Assembly (NCBI GenBank): GCA_014378085.1
Contig: JACMOJ010000269.1
Span: 1-9,746 of the forward strand
Origin: Burkholderiales bacterium
Lineage (GTDB): Bacteria > Pseudomonadota > Gammaproteobacteria > Burkholderiales > Usitatibacteraceae
Reading direction: 5' to 3'
DNA: 9,746 nt
In this document: in pieces, positions 1 through 7,295 of the stretch
Layout: each line of letters begins with the position of its first letter
Position numbering within the stretch: the stretch's first letter is position 1
The notes under the pieces: generated by a model
The model's input: the letters and a program-made list of their open reading frames with translations, nothing else
Told to the model about the DNA's origin: nothing
Database searches by the model: none
Translations under genes and position numbers: made by a program

Positions 1-296
1 CAGCCGTGCTTCGCCTCCGGCCGATTTTGATGACGACAGGTGCTACCGTCCTTGGTGCACTGCCACTCGCAATTGCCTCCGGTGCCGGTGCAGAATCGCG
101 GCAACAAATCGGTTGGGTGATCGTTGGCGGCATGACCTTGGGCACCCTATTGACATTATTTGTTGTGCCGACGTTTTACACCGTCTTTGCACGGGGCCAC
201 CAACACTCGACTAAGAAAGACAAGGTTGCCGAAACAAATTCGACCAGCCTCAATCCTAGCGCCCCTGCCGCGCCTGCCGGCCAGCACGGGGACTAA
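1..296 (+). CDS. RND-family efflux transporter, C-terminal end (partial)
   Basis: The reading frame is open from the left edge (first whole codon at 3) and stops with TAA at 294-296, giving about 98 residues. The visible part matches the end of an AcrB/MexB-type inner-membrane pump: the block LRLRPILMTTGATVLGALPL, then GAGAESRQQIG, then GGMTLGTLLTLFVVPTFYT. In this family these cover the last periplasm-to-membrane transition and transmembrane helices 11-12 of a proton-driven drug/metabolite exporter working with a periplasmic adaptor and an outer-membrane channel. After the last helix comes a polar, Ala/Pro-rich cytoplasmic tail of about 35 residues. Substrate and subfamily cannot be judged because more than 90% of the protein lies outside the window. 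The gene converges on rppH with 3 bases between stop codons, so no separate terminator fits between them. Confidence 0.9.
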   Translation, partial: AVLRLRPILMTTGATVLGALPLAIASGAGAESRQQIGWVIVGGMTLGTLLTLFVVPTFYTVFARGHQHSTKKDKVAETNSTSLNPSAPAAPAGQHGD

Positions 297-299
297 CGC

Positions 300-998
300 T
301 TAATCACCCTGTGTGAGAGTCGCACCGCTTGCGCGGGGTTTGCCTGCCCCTGACGCGTCCCCTCCGGGCAGCATCAAATCTGCGGGCAATTCGGTGGGCA
401 AATCGCCGGCCGTCGGCAATGCGAGTGCCGGCACTTGTTCCCTCGCCCGATGTGCACCGTTCGCGCCGTTCGCACCGTTGTTGCCTGGATGACGGTCAAT
501 ATGTGAACGTGGACTGACGCGCGGCGGGCGCTCTAAGTAACGCACCAATTGATGCAGGGCTTTCCGGTAAACATCGCGCTTAAATTCAATCACTGCATCG
601 AGAGGCACCCAGTAGTCGTGCCAGCGCCAAGCGTCGAACTCCGGATGTTCGGACGCGCGGAGATGAATATCGTTATCCCGACCCGTTAGACGGAGCAAAT
701 ACCAAATCTGTTTTTGCCCTTTGTAGGTGCCGCGCCATTCGCGCTTTACCCAATGACTTGGTACGTTGTAGTGCAACCAACTCTTGGTTCTACCCAAGAT
801 CGTGACGTGCTCGCGTTTCAGCCCTGTTTCTTCCTCAAGCTCACGGTACATCGCCTCTTCAGGCGCCTCACCGTGTTTGATACCGCCTTGCGGAAACTGC
901 CAAGAATGTTCGCGGATACGCTTGCCCCAAAAGACCTCATTCTTTGCGTTGCAAAGAATGATGGCGACATTTGGGCGATAACCATCTTTGTCAATCAT
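300..998 (-). CDS. rppH: RNA pyrophosphohydrolase (Nudix hydrolase)
   Basis: 232 residues. RppH removes pyrophosphate from the 5' triphosphate end of mRNA, which opens transcripts to RNase E decay in the cytoplasm. The N-terminal sequence [20 protein letters not shown], the [14 protein letters not shown] block and a complete Nudix box (G38, E44, R52-E53, E56-E57, G59) show the family and an intact metal-binding catalytic site. The core ends near residue 157; E. coli RppH has 176 residues. The remaining ~75 residues are a low-complexity, probably disordered tail rich in Ala, Gly, Pro and Arg, containing three NGA repeats (about 174-182). Long tails of this kind are common in betaproteobacterial RppH. 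The ATG at 998 has a good Shine-Dalgarno GGAAGGG (1007-1013) 8 bases upstream. The gene is divergent from proS, a frequent betaproteobacterial arrangement. Confidence 0.95.
   Translation of the reverse strand: MIDKDGYRPNVAIILCNAKNEVFWGKRIREHSWQFPQGGIKHGEAPEEAMYRELEEETGLKREHVTILGRTKSWLHYNVPSHWVKREWRGTYKGQKQIWYLLRLTGRDNDIHLRASEHPEFDAWRWHDYWVPLDAVIEFKRDVYRKALHQLVRYLERPPRVSPRSHIDRHPGNNGANGANGAHRAREQVPALALPTAGDLPTELPADLMLPGGDASGAGKPRASGATLTQGD
938..960. repeat. Perfect 10-bp inverted repeat inside rppH
   Basis: CATTCTTTGC (938-947) and GCAAAGAATG (951-960) are perfect inverted copies separated by 3 bases. In the rppH mRNA they fall in about codons 13-21, within the first 62 coding bases, so the transcript could form a 10-bp stem close behind the start codon. 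The codons still encode the conserved ILCNAKNE segment, so the structure is compatible with coding. Whether it affects translation is inference. Confidence 0.6.
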
Positions 999-1137
999 GG
1001 TTCAAGCCCTTCCAAAACTAAGTTACGACGATTGTTTCACAAATTACTTTAATTGAATAGCCAGACTCGCCGGGGTCGGCATCCCAACGTGTAAAATGAG
1101 CACAATTCCGCCACTAACCCATTGAAAAGTATAGAAA
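999..1137. promoter_or_regulatory. Divergent rppH-proS spacer, presumed to hold both promoters
   Basis: This 139-bp spacer must carry the start signals for both divergent genes unless transcription comes from further away. On the plus strand TAAAAT (1092-1097) is a 5/6 match to a sigma-70 -10 box, 40 bases before the proS ATG, but no acceptable -35 box lies 16-18 bp upstream. No convincing minus-strand promoter for rppH was found. The assignment rests mainly on position. Confidence 0.3.
1007..1013 (-). promoter_or_regulatory. Ribosome binding site of rppH
   Basis: Minus-strand GGAAGGG lies 8 bases before the ATG at 998-996. It supports this start over internal ones, and the protein then begins [10 protein letters not shown] as expected for the family. 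Confidence 0.65.
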
Positions 1138-2883
1138 ATGCGCGCCACAACGTTTTTTATTTCCACGTTAAAGGATGCCCCGGGCGACGCAGATGTCGTT
1201 AGCCAAAAGCTGATGCTTCGCGCCGGCATGATCAAAAAACTGGCGGCGGGCATTTATAACTACATGCCGATGGGGCTGCGGGTGATCCGCAAAGTCGAAC
1301 AAATTGTTCGCGAGGAAATGGAGCACGCCGGGGCAATCGAATTATTGATGCCGGTGATCCAGCCGGCTGAGCTGTGGATGGAAACCGGTCGCTGGCAAAA
1401 ATACGGCGCTGACCTAATGCGGGTAAAGGATCGGCACGATCGTGACTTCATTGTGCAGCCGACCTCCGAAGAAGCCGTCACGGATATTGCGCGTCAAGAG
1501 ATCCGAAGTTACCGCCAGCTACCGGTGAATTTTTATCACATCCAAACCAAATTTCGCGATGAGCGCCGCCCGCGTTACGGTGTCATGCGTGGCCGTGAAT
1601 TCACCATGAAGGACGCGTATTCATTTGACCGCGATGAGGCAAGCGCGCAGATCAGCTACGACAAAATGTACGCCGCCTACCAGGCAATTTTTTCGCGGCT
1701 AGGACTAGTTTATCGCGCGGTTGCCGCAGACACCGGCGCCATTGGTGGTTCGCGTTCGCACGAGTTTCAAGTGATCGCGGACACCGGCGAAGATGCTATT
1801 GCCTACTGCCCAACCTCCGACTATGCCGCCAACATTGAGCTTGCTGAAGCGGTGTCGTTGGTCGCGACACGACAAGCTCCTGCGCAAGCATTGATGAAAA
1901 CATCCACACCCGGCAAGGCAAAATGTGAAGACGTCGCGACTTTCCTAAACATCCCACTCGCGAACACCGTGAAGTCAATTGTTCTGGCAGTCGAACAGTT
2001 CGACGAAGAAGGTGACGCCAAAGAAGCCGAGATTTGGTTGCTATTACTGCGTGGCGACCACGAGCTCAACGACGTTAAAGTCAACAAATTGCCGGGACTT
2101 AAGAATGGTTTTCGCTTTGCAACTGAGGCAGAGATCGTCGCACATTTCGGCTGTCAGCCGGGATATCTCGGGCCGATTGCTACTCAGAAACCCGTCCAGC
2201 TGGTGGTTGACCGCACTGTCGCCGCCATGGGTGATTTTGTTGTGGGTGCCAATGATGGCGGATTCCATTTAACCGGTGTGAACTGGGGCCGCGACTTGCC
2301 CGAACCAACAACCATCGCGGATATTCGCAATATTGTTGAGGGCGACCCGTCGCCTGATGGCAAAGGCGTGGTTGCGATTCAGCGCGGGATTGAGGTCGGC
2401 CACGTGTTTTATCTCGGCACGGTCTACTCGACGCCGATGAAAGCGACTTTTCTGGACGAAAGTGGCAAACCGCAACCGCTCGAGATGGGGTGTTATGGCA
2501 TCGGCATCACACGCTTGCTGGGAGCCGCGATTGAACAAAATCACGACGACAAAGGCATCATTTGGCCAGACGCGATGGCACCGTTCACGGTCGTCATCGC
2601 ACCGATTGGGTACGCCAAATCAGCCGACGTGCGTGAGACGGCCGATCATATCTACATCGAGCTCCGTGCCGCTGGCATTGATGTATTACTTGATGACCGT
2701 GACCAGCGCCCCGGCGTCATGCTCGCGGAGATGGAGTTGATTGGCATCCCGCACCGCATTGTCATTGGCGAACGCGGACTCAAAGACGGCAACGTCGAGT
2801 ACCAAGGCCGTCGGGAGCAAGCCGCAACGGCGGTGAAGCGCGAGGAGATCCTGCAACACATCACGCAAAAGCTCGCACGCTAA
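1138..2883 (+). CDS. proS: Prolyl-tRNA synthetase, bacterial type with editing insertion
   Basis: 581 residues, the usual length for the long bacterial ProRS. It charges tRNA-Pro with proline in the cytoplasm. In order: the class II catalytic core begins at once ([30 protein letters not shown]); motif 2 lies around residues 139-160 ([20 protein letters not shown]); an inserted domain of roughly 180 residues (about 220-405) corresponds to the INS domain that hydrolyses mischarged Ala-tRNA-Pro; motif 3 GIGITR is at 454-459; and the anticodon-binding domain ([10 protein letters not shown] onward) fills the C-terminus. All expected core motifs are present with no frameshift. The ATG at 1138 gives the canonical family N-terminus ([10 protein letters not shown]), although the Shine-Dalgarno match upstream is poor (AAAAGTATAGAAA). 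It is divergent from rppH and followed by a 304-bp spacer. Confidence 0.98.
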   Translation: MRATTFFISTLKDAPGDADVVSQKLMLRAGMIKKLAAGIYNYMPMGLRVIRKVEQIVREEMEHAGAIELLMPVIQPAELWMETGRWQKYGADLMRVKDRHDRDFIVQPTSEEAVTDIARQEIRSYRQLPVNFYHIQTKFRDERRPRYGVMRGREFTMKDAYSFDRDEASAQISYDKMYAAYQAIFSRLGLVYRAVAADTGAIGGSRSHEFQVIADTGEDAIAYCPTSDYAANIELAEAVSLVATRQAPAQALMKTSTPGKAKCEDVATFLNIPLANTVKSIVLAVEQFDEEGDAKEAEIWLLLLRGDHELNDVKVNKLPGLKNGFRFATEAEIVAHFGCQPGYLGPIATQKPVQLVVDRTVAAMGDFVVGANDGGFHLTGVNWGRDLPEPTTIADIRNIVEGDPSPDGKGVVAIQRGIEVGHVFYLGTVYSTPMKATFLDESGKPQPLEMGCYGIGITRLLGAAIEQNHDDKGIIWPDAMAPFTVVIAPIGYAKSADVRETADHIYIELRAAGIDVLLDDRDQRPGVMLAEMELIGIPHRIVIGERGLKDGNVEYQGRREQAATAVKREEILQHITQKLAR

Positions 2884-2955
2884 GTTCGGGTACTTCTATT
2901 GACTCGTCGTTTCCGCGGACAACCATAAGGGTAACGGCGGCGGCGGGATCTAACT

Positions 2956-3016
2956 CCGCTCAGCGCTCACCATTCGGCATTGGGCTCCCGACTTGCGCGG
3001 TAGCGGGAAAGTTTTA
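2956..3016 (+). terminator. Possible proS terminator (interrupted GC-rich dyad)
   Basis: CCGCT-CA-GCGC (2956-2966) can pair with GCGC-GGT-AGCGG (2995-3006), leaving a 28-base apical region. The dyad is followed by GAAAGTTTTATT, so a weak T-tract begins about 6 bases after the stem. It sits 73 bases after the proS stop. The large loop and delayed T-tract make it a poor textbook terminator; the hairpin at 3114-3184 is a stronger candidate. Confidence 0.3.
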
Positions 3017-3060
3017 TTAAGCAGCAGAACTTGATTCAATCGTTGGCACAAGCGAGGTAT

Positions 3061-3090
3061 GAGCGAGCAACGAGCGAGCAACGAGCGCAA
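3061..3090. repeat. 11-bp tandem repeat, about 2.7 copies
   Basis: GAGCGAGCAAC occurs twice without change (3061-3071 and 3072-3082) and is followed by a partial copy GAGCGCAA. A degenerate copy, AGCGAGGTAT, precedes it. The repeat lies in the proS/tlpA spacer with no gene over it. Confidence 0.8.
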
Positions 3091-3113
3091 AAATCTAGCT
3101 TAAAAATCTATTG

Positions 3114-3184
3114 TAAAACTCTAGCAAAGACGGCTTTTTCCAGCACTTTTTGCTCGGAAATGCCCGTCCTTACTAGACTTTTTA
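3114..3184. terminator. Long imperfect hairpin, likely bidirectional terminator
   Basis: The two arms (3114-3145 and 3151-3184) pair over about 30 positions with a few mismatches and bulges. From outside in: TAAAA/TTTTTA, TCTAG/CTAGA, AA/TT, GAC/GTC, GGC/GCC, TTTCC/GGAAA and AGCA/TGCT around a CTTTT loop. The outer arms give T-runs on both strands (TTTTT at 3179-3183 on plus, GTTTTA on minus). It lies between two convergent genes and ends 3 bases from the tlpA-like stop codon (3190-3188), which fits shared termination of proS and the tlpA-like gene. At 71 bases it is longer than a simple terminator, so a small REP- or MITE-like element is an alternative. Confidence 0.6.
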
Positions 3185-3187
3185 ACG

Positions 3188-3685
3188 TTACTTCATTTTC
3201 TCGCCGCTGACGACGCGAGTTAGCAGCTCTTTCGTGACGACGCCTGTTTTGTTGTAAACAACCTTGCCGTCAGGCCCGTAAACGATGGTAGTCGGCATCC
3301 CCTTGATCTTTCCAAACACTTTTTCGGTTTTGTCGTCCCCAAGTACCAGCGGGTAGGTGTGTCCGATCTTGGTTGCTGCACGTTTGAGCTTCGCCTCATC
3401 GGCGTCTTTCTTGCCGGCCTCATCCCAATCAAGGGCGATACCAATCACCCGCGTCTTCTTGCCCTGCTCTTTGGCAAATTCCGCAATCTCAGGAATTTCC
3501 TTTACGCACGGCGCGCACCACGTTGCCCAGAAATTCACCACCACCCAGGTCCCCTTCAACTCCTTTAGGCGTTGCGCGTTACCGTCGGTATCTTTAAGAT
3601 CAAACGCCGAGGACAATGACGGTGCCATCAGGAGTGCGGAAAAAAACAGCCCAGCTACAAAATTCGACCTGCCGCCTGCATGCAT
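3188..3685 (-). CDS. TlpA/ResA-like periplasmic thioredoxin-fold protein
   Basis: 165 residues from the chosen start. The N-terminus is a signal peptide: basic MHAGGRSN, a hydrophobic core FVAGLFFSALLM, and a probable cleavage after SLSSA (about residue 27). The mature part is a TlpA/ResA-type thioredoxin fold with active site WCAPC (Cys57, Cys60) and the cis-proline loop GMPTT (Pro131). Such proteins exchange thiols and disulfides outside the cytoplasm, often in cytochrome c maturation or in reducing secreted proteins; the partner here is unknown. The frame can be extended 21 codons upstream to 3748, but ATG 3685 is preferred: it has GGAAAGGG 6 bases upstream and puts the signal peptide at the very N-terminus. 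The gene is divergent from the 526-residue gene. Confidence 0.88.
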   Translation of the reverse strand: MHAGGRSNFVAGLFFSALLMAPSLSSAFDLKDTDGNAQRLKELKGTWVVVNFWATWCAPCVKEIPEIAEFAKEQGKKTRVIGIALDWDEAGKKDADEAKLKRAATKIGHTYPLVLGDDKTEKVFGKIKGMPTTIVYGPDGKVVYNKTGVVTKELLTRVVSGEKMK

Positions 3686-3691
3686 CTGAAT

Positions 3692-3699
3692 CCCTTTCC
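3692..3699 (-). promoter_or_regulatory. Ribosome binding site fixing the tlpA-like start
   Basis: Minus-strand GGAAAGGG lies 6 bases before the ATG at 3685-3683. It decides between this start and the longer frame beginning at 3748, whose extra 21 residues would place charged sequence ahead of the signal peptide. Confidence 0.65.
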
Positions 3700-3853
3700 A
3701 CAAAAATCGTTGATGATAGCCTCTGCTAAACTCGCGCCTTTCTAGCACATCAATTTAGCCTGACACTGTTGGCCCCAACCAAACCCCCTGCGACATCCGC
3801 GACACCCAACAAGTATCCTTCATCAGTAACGCAGAAACATCTCAGAGGGTTGA

Positions 3854-5434
3854 ATGGCACTTAGTTTATCGATACCGCTAGCCACGCAGCCGCCGCCGAA
3901 GAATATTGAACTCAACCCCAAGAAAGCGCGGGCCTGGGTCGAATCTTTGCCGCTCACAAAAACATTCGAGTCCGGGCGCGCATTGGCCGAGGCGGTGACC
4001 ACCATAAATCGCGCCAAGCTACTTGCCGAGGAACGCGTCGCGCTCCTTGAAGTCTATCGCCCGATTTTGCAGGTTCTGCTGGAAGAGCTTGATGCCGTTT
4101 ATGCTTTTGCGACGCTGCCCCTGCAGCCTAAGCCCCTAGAAGCCTTTATACTTGCACACACGTTATCCATCGAATCGGCGCATCCCTACAAAGCCTTAGT
4201 GCTGGAGAAATCCGCCAAATTAATCGGCTTTGGCAACAAGCGATCGTTGCCCGTACCCATTCATCGCGCGCTGAGCCACTCGCTCGCGGTGATGCTGCAA
4301 AGCTACAAGACCTACTACCCTGTCCCTGCTGGCATTTGGCGGGAGGTAAATCAGCTATATCAGTACGCGGACGAACAGGGCTTTGCAACTGAAGTTGTGG
4401 ATGAAACCACCAAAACTTCAATTGCTGATGTCTATGTCGAAATGTTGATGTTGTCACTAGCGGATCCCTATCGATTAATGCACAGAGAGACCGACAGCGC
4501 GCTAGCGCTGCTGCGTCAAAACCGCGGATTGGTGGCGCTAAGAACATCTAGCGAAGGCATCGACCCACAGCGCGCATTCGTTATCGCGCTCGACGCCGAT
4601 ACGGCACCGCGTCCGCTCATTCAGGGCAATAAAGCGGCAGCCGGATCAGTACTGCGACTAGTCGACCCGACAAAGCTGGTAGAGCGAGTCCAGCAGCGGT
4701 TGAAGGCAGGGCTGGCAGCTGGTAGCGCGAACGCCGCCAAGAGCCGTGCTATCCACGACCAAAATGATCTGATGGGTCGGTTGGTGCGGCTTTGGGGTGA
4801 CCCTCCCAAGCGTCAATTTCGGCGTAATCCAACCGAAACCGGAGTCGCCCTTTGTGCCGGCGTGAAGGCCATCGGCTATTTTTCCGACTTCGCCGCCAAT
4901 GAGAATCCAGAGGCGGACCTCGACGCGATTCGAGAAGGTCGCACGATTCCGCTATTAAATATTCCACAAGATCCCGTGTCGCAGCGAGTCGGTGTGGAGG
5001 AGTGGCAAGTCCTTAACCAAAGCGCCAACGGGCTGCGATTACACCGCCGCGAAGGGGGTAGCGTCGGCATTGCCGTCGGCGAGGCTATCGGCGTGCGATT
5101 TGTCGGTGGGCGCACCTGGAATGTCGGCATTGTTCGCTGGCTCAGCCTGCTGGAGGGTAATGCGCTCGAATTCGGTATGGAGCTGATATCGCCAGCGGGA
5201 TACAGCGTCTCGATGGAGGCGACCGTTGGATCGTCAGGACGTGCCGCCCCGGCAATATTACTGGCCACCTCACATCCTGAGGCTCCGCCGGACACCGTGT
5301 TGAGCGCGTCGGACACGTTCGCTGATCTGCGCGAGTTTGAAATGAACGATCACGGTGAAGTTTCAACGGTTCGCGCGACCACCCTCATTGAGCGTACTCC
5401 AAAGTTCGATCTGTTTCAATTCCAACCGTCTTAG
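3854..5434 (+). CDS. Conserved betaproteobacterial protein of unknown function, possible C-terminal PilZ-like domain
   Basis: 526 residues, no signal peptide or membrane segment, so probably cytoplasmic. I recognise the sequence type (NPKKARAWVESLPLTKT near the start, KTYYPVPAGIW at 152-162, DPYRLMHRE at 204-212) as a conserved betaproteobacterial protein without an established role. Residues 20-230 look mostly alpha-helical. Residues 380-445 look beta-rich and resemble PilZ: NQSANG at 388-393 fits the [D/N]xSxxG motif, and WNVGIVRW plus LEFGMEL fit the later strands. An RxxxR (R320-R324) is present but sits 64 residues upstream, further than usual, so c-di-GMP binding is inference only. The ATG has AGAGGG (3844-3849) 4 bases upstream. 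It stands alone, divergent from the tlpA-like gene and convergent with yihY. Codon use resembles its neighbours. Confidence 0.85.
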   Translation: MALSLSIPLATQPPPKNIELNPKKARAWVESLPLTKTFESGRALAEAVTTINRAKLLAEERVALLEVYRPILQVLLEELDAVYAFATLPLQPKPLEAFILAHTLSIESAHPYKALVLEKSAKLIGFGNKRSLPVPIHRALSHSLAVMLQSYKTYYPVPAGIWREVNQLYQYADEQGFATEVVDETTKTSIADVYVEMLMLSLADPYRLMHRETDSALALLRQNRGLVALRTSSEGIDPQRAFVIALDADTAPRPLIQGNKAAAGSVLRLVDPTKLVERVQQRLKAGLAAGSANAAKSRAIHDQNDLMGRLVRLWGDPPKRQFRRNPTETGVALCAGVKAIGYFSDFAANENPEADLDAIREGRTIPLLNIPQDPVSQRVGVEEWQVLNQSANGLRLHRREGGSVGIAVGEAIGVRFVGGRTWNVGIVRWLSLLEGNALEFGMELISPAGYSVSMEATVGSSGRAAPAILLATSHPEAPPDTVLSASDTFADLREFEMNDHGEVSTVRATTLIERTPKFDLFQFQPS

Positions 5435-5440
5435 GGTTGG
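5422..5440. terminator. Small hairpin over the stop codon of the 526-residue gene
   Basis: CCAACC (5422-5427) and GGTTGG (5435-5440) form a perfect 6-bp stem around a 7-base loop that contains the TAG stop. No T-tract follows on either strand, so it is a weak terminator at best. It is the only stem found in the 39-bp convergent spacer apart from the short palindrome AGTGGTCACT near 5466. Confidence 0.3.
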
Positions 5441-5473
5441 GGTGATTGAGTGGCGGTGATTAAGCAGTGGTCA

Positions 5474-6541
5474 CTACGCGGCGGGGATTTGCCGGGCCAA
5501 ATATCGCGTCGACCGACCGGTCGTTTGTTCAACCATTCCACGCTCAATCAGCAAATGCAGCGCATCCTCTGCAACGTCGATGGGCATTGGCGCAATGGCT
5601 CTAAGCTGCTCCAGTGTTAACGGCTTGTTGGACGCGCGGATGGCGGCGAGCAATCGCGCACGCGATGTCTCATGGTCTAGCGGTGTCGCCTGCGCGTCGG
5701 TGTGCCTGAAGTAGGAAAGTGTTGCAGCGATTTCTGCGCCGACCAACACCACCAGCCAGCAGAGAAACATCCACACCAGGAAGATCGGGATACTGGCAAA
5801 GGCACCATAGACTAAGCTGTAGGTCGGCACCTTGGCGACGTACAAAACAAACAGCGCCTTCATCAATTCAAACAATATCGCCGCAATAGCCGCGCCCACC
5901 AGCGCGTGCCGAGCGGGGACGTGACGATTAGGAATCCATCGATAGGCCATATACAAGACAATCGATGTGGTGACCCACGGAATTGAGCGCAGCAGCGCAT
6001 CGTCAAGCCATGGTAGAGCAGACTCAAAGACGCGCGATAGCTTCACAAAGAACATCGAAATGGAAAGGCTGGTGGCAATTAGGAACGGCCCGACGAAGAG
6101 CAACACCATTGCCCAGCGTAGGCGCTGCGCCCACGACCGTTTTCGACGCGCGCGCCAAATGTCGTTAAAACTATCCTCAATGGTAAGCAGCATGACAATC
6201 GCACTTGCCACAACAATACACAACCCAATTGCGGTAAGACGGGACGCGTTGAGCGCAAACTCATCCATGTAGGTGCCGACCATTCGGCTTGCCATATCCG
6301 GAACAAAGTTCTTGAGTACAAACACCTTCAACTGCAAGATTAGGTCGCGCGTAAAGCCCAATTTAGCCGTGAGCGTGAGCGTGACTGTGAAAAGCGGGAC
6401 GATGGCCAACAGGGTCGTAAACGTCAAGCTTCCCGCAACCGTGAGGCACTTGTCTTCGACCGCCCGCTTCGCGACAAAGAGCAAATACGCCAGAGAGCGG
6501 CCGAGGTTGTGGCGGAAAAAAACCAACTGTTGCCGAAACAT
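5474..6541 (-). CDS. YihY/BrkB-family inner-membrane protein
   Basis: 355 residues from the chosen start. The family (UPF0761, once misnamed ribonuclease BN) is a polytopic inner-membrane protein of uncertain function. Family marks visible are AGSLTFTTLLAIVPLFTV (36-53), IEDSFNDIWR (121-130) and YSLVYGAFASIPIFLVWMFL (241-260). About six hydrophobic segments lie between residues 35 and 280. A soluble C-terminal region (about 290-350) looks like a small winged-helix-type fold, common in the betaproteobacterial members. The frame can be extended to a TTG at 6649, but those extra 36 codons overlap the tetranucleotide repeat and a promoter-like TATAAT and do not look like the family, so ATG 6541 is chosen. 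Its Shine-Dalgarno (CAGGG) is about 13 bases away, which is weak. The gene is divergent from wrbA. Confidence 0.88.
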   Translation of the reverse strand: MFRQQLVFFRHNLGRSLAYLLFVAKRAVEDKCLTVAGSLTFTTLLAIVPLFTVTLTLTAKLGFTRDLILQLKVFVLKNFVPDMASRMVGTYMDEFALNASRLTAIGLCIVVASAIVMLLTIEDSFNDIWRARRKRSWAQRLRWAMVLLFVGPFLIATSLSISMFFVKLSRVFESALPWLDDALLRSIPWVTTSIVLYMAYRWIPNRHVPARHALVGAAIAAILFELMKALFVLYVAKVPTYSLVYGAFASIPIFLVWMFLCWLVVLVGAEIAATLSYFRHTDAQATPLDHETSRARLLAAIRASNKPLTLEQLRAIAPMPIDVAEDALHLLIERGMVEQTTGRSTRYLARQIPAA

Positions 6542-6574
6542 AGCGACGTTTACACCCTGACCTTGACGAATTCT

Positions 6575-6580
6575 TATAAT
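6575..6580 (+). promoter_or_regulatory. Candidate -10 box for wrbA
   Basis: TATAAT at 6575-6580 is a perfect sigma-70 -10 consensus on the wrbA strand. The best -35 is TTTACA (6549-6554), 20 bp upstream, which is longer than the usual 16-18. TTGACG (6563-6568) is too close to serve. If used, transcription would start near 6587 and the roughly 118-base leader would contain the whole CAAT array. The site lies in the divergent yihY-wrbA spacer. Confidence 0.4.
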
Positions 6581-6618
6581 CTTAGAAGCACACGACAACT
6601 GTGTCGGCAACCATTTTC

Positions 6619-6694
<76 letters not shown>

Positions 6695-6704
6695 CGAATC
6701 AAAT

Positions 6705-7295
6705 ATGGCAGATATTCTAGTCTTGTACTACTCGCATACCGGTAGCGTTCGCGAACTCGCAACCCACCTAGCGCGCGGCGTTGACAGCGTCGCGGGCATG
6801 ACCGCCCGCATGCGCACCGTCCCCAAAGTCTCCAGCATCGCCGAGGCAACTGCACCAGCTGTGCCGGACAGTGGTCCGCCCTATGTCACCAACACAGACC
6901 TTGGCGAATGTGCTGGCTTGGCACTAGGATCGCCAACCCGTTTTGGCAATATGGCCGCGCCCATGAAATATTTCCTCGACGGCACCGGTGGTGAATGGAT
7001 GAGCGGCGCGTTGGCGGGCAAACCCGCATGCGTGTTTACCTCCACCTCGACCATGCATGGCGGCAATGAGGCAACCCTCTTGAGCATGATGATCCCGCTC
7101 CTGCATCACGGCATGTTGATTGTCGGACTACCCTTCACAGAAGCTGACCTCTCCACTACACAACAAGGCGGCACGCCGTACGGAGCCAGCCATGTCAGTG
7201 GCAGCGACGGCACATTGACTGTCTCCAACATGGAAAAGCAATTGGCCTTCGCTGCGGGGAAGCGCTTAGCAACCATCGCCGCAAAGCTAATCTGA
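6705..7295 (+). CDS. wrbA: NAD(P)H:quinone oxidoreductase, WrbA family
   Basis: 196 residues, the normal WrbA length. WrbA is a tetrameric FMN flavoprotein of the cytoplasm that reduces quinones by two electrons and so avoids semiquinone radicals. Visible family marks: the phosphate-binding loop YYSHTGSVRELA (8-19), SPTRFGNM (76-83), the STSTMHGGNE block (113-122), PLLHHGMLIVG (131-141) and GGTPYGAS (155-162). The ATG at 6705 gives the canonical N-terminus MADILVLYYS. There is no Shine-Dalgarno sequence: the 20 bases upstream are AT-rich and derive largely from the CAAT array. The stop codon overlaps the start of the DUF2069 gene (TGATG), so the two are probably co-transcribed and translationally coupled. 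Confidence 0.96.
   Translation: MADILVLYYSHTGSVRELATHLARGVDSVAGMTARMRTVPKVSSIAEATAPAVPDSGPPYVTNTDLGECAGLALGSPTRFGNMAAPMKYFLDGTGGEWMSGALAGKPACVFTSTSTMHGGNEATLLSMMIPLLHHGMLIVGLPFTEADLSTTQQGGTPYGASHVSGSDGTLTVSNMEKQLAFAAGKRLATIAAKLI

Larger units (their letters stand above)
2884..3187. other. 304-bp gene-free spacer between convergent proS and tlpA-like genes
   Basis: No convincing protein gene is present. The left half is GC-rich and contains a TTGACT box (2899-2904) and a dyad at 2956-3006. The middle holds an 11-bp tandem repeat (3061-3090). The right part (from about 3088) turns AT-rich, with three imperfect copies of AAAAATCTAGC (3089, 3102, 3115), and ends in a 71-base imperfect hairpin (3114-3184). 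A 14-codon open frame (3059-3103) made mostly of the tandem repeat is probably not a gene. Confidence 0.7.

Noticed and set aside
714..1052. 112-residue plus-strand frame opposite rppH
   Set aside because: It is antisense to the conserved Nudix domain and has no family resemblance.
3686..3748. N-terminal extension of the TlpA-like protein from 3748
   Set aside because: It would place 21 charged residues before a normal signal peptide, and the good ribosome site sits just before 3685.
3768..3779. GTTGG-CC-CCAAC palindrome in the tlpA/526-residue gene spacer as an operator
   Set aside because: Short, single, and not positioned against any recognisable promoter; chance is adequate.
4146..4547. 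133-residue antisense open frame inside the 526-residue gene
   Set aside because: It lies wholly opposite a conserved coding frame, its composition is that of a shadow frame (Arg, Ser, Cys rich), and no start signal was seen.
4876..5316. 146-residue antisense open frame inside the 526-residue gene
   Set aside because: Shadow of the real gene; Ser/Pro/Arg-rich with no recognisable domain.
6369..6388. GTGAGC-type short repeat inside yihY
   Set aside because: It encodes the hydrophobic VTLTLT stretch of a membrane helix; simple codon repetition explains it.
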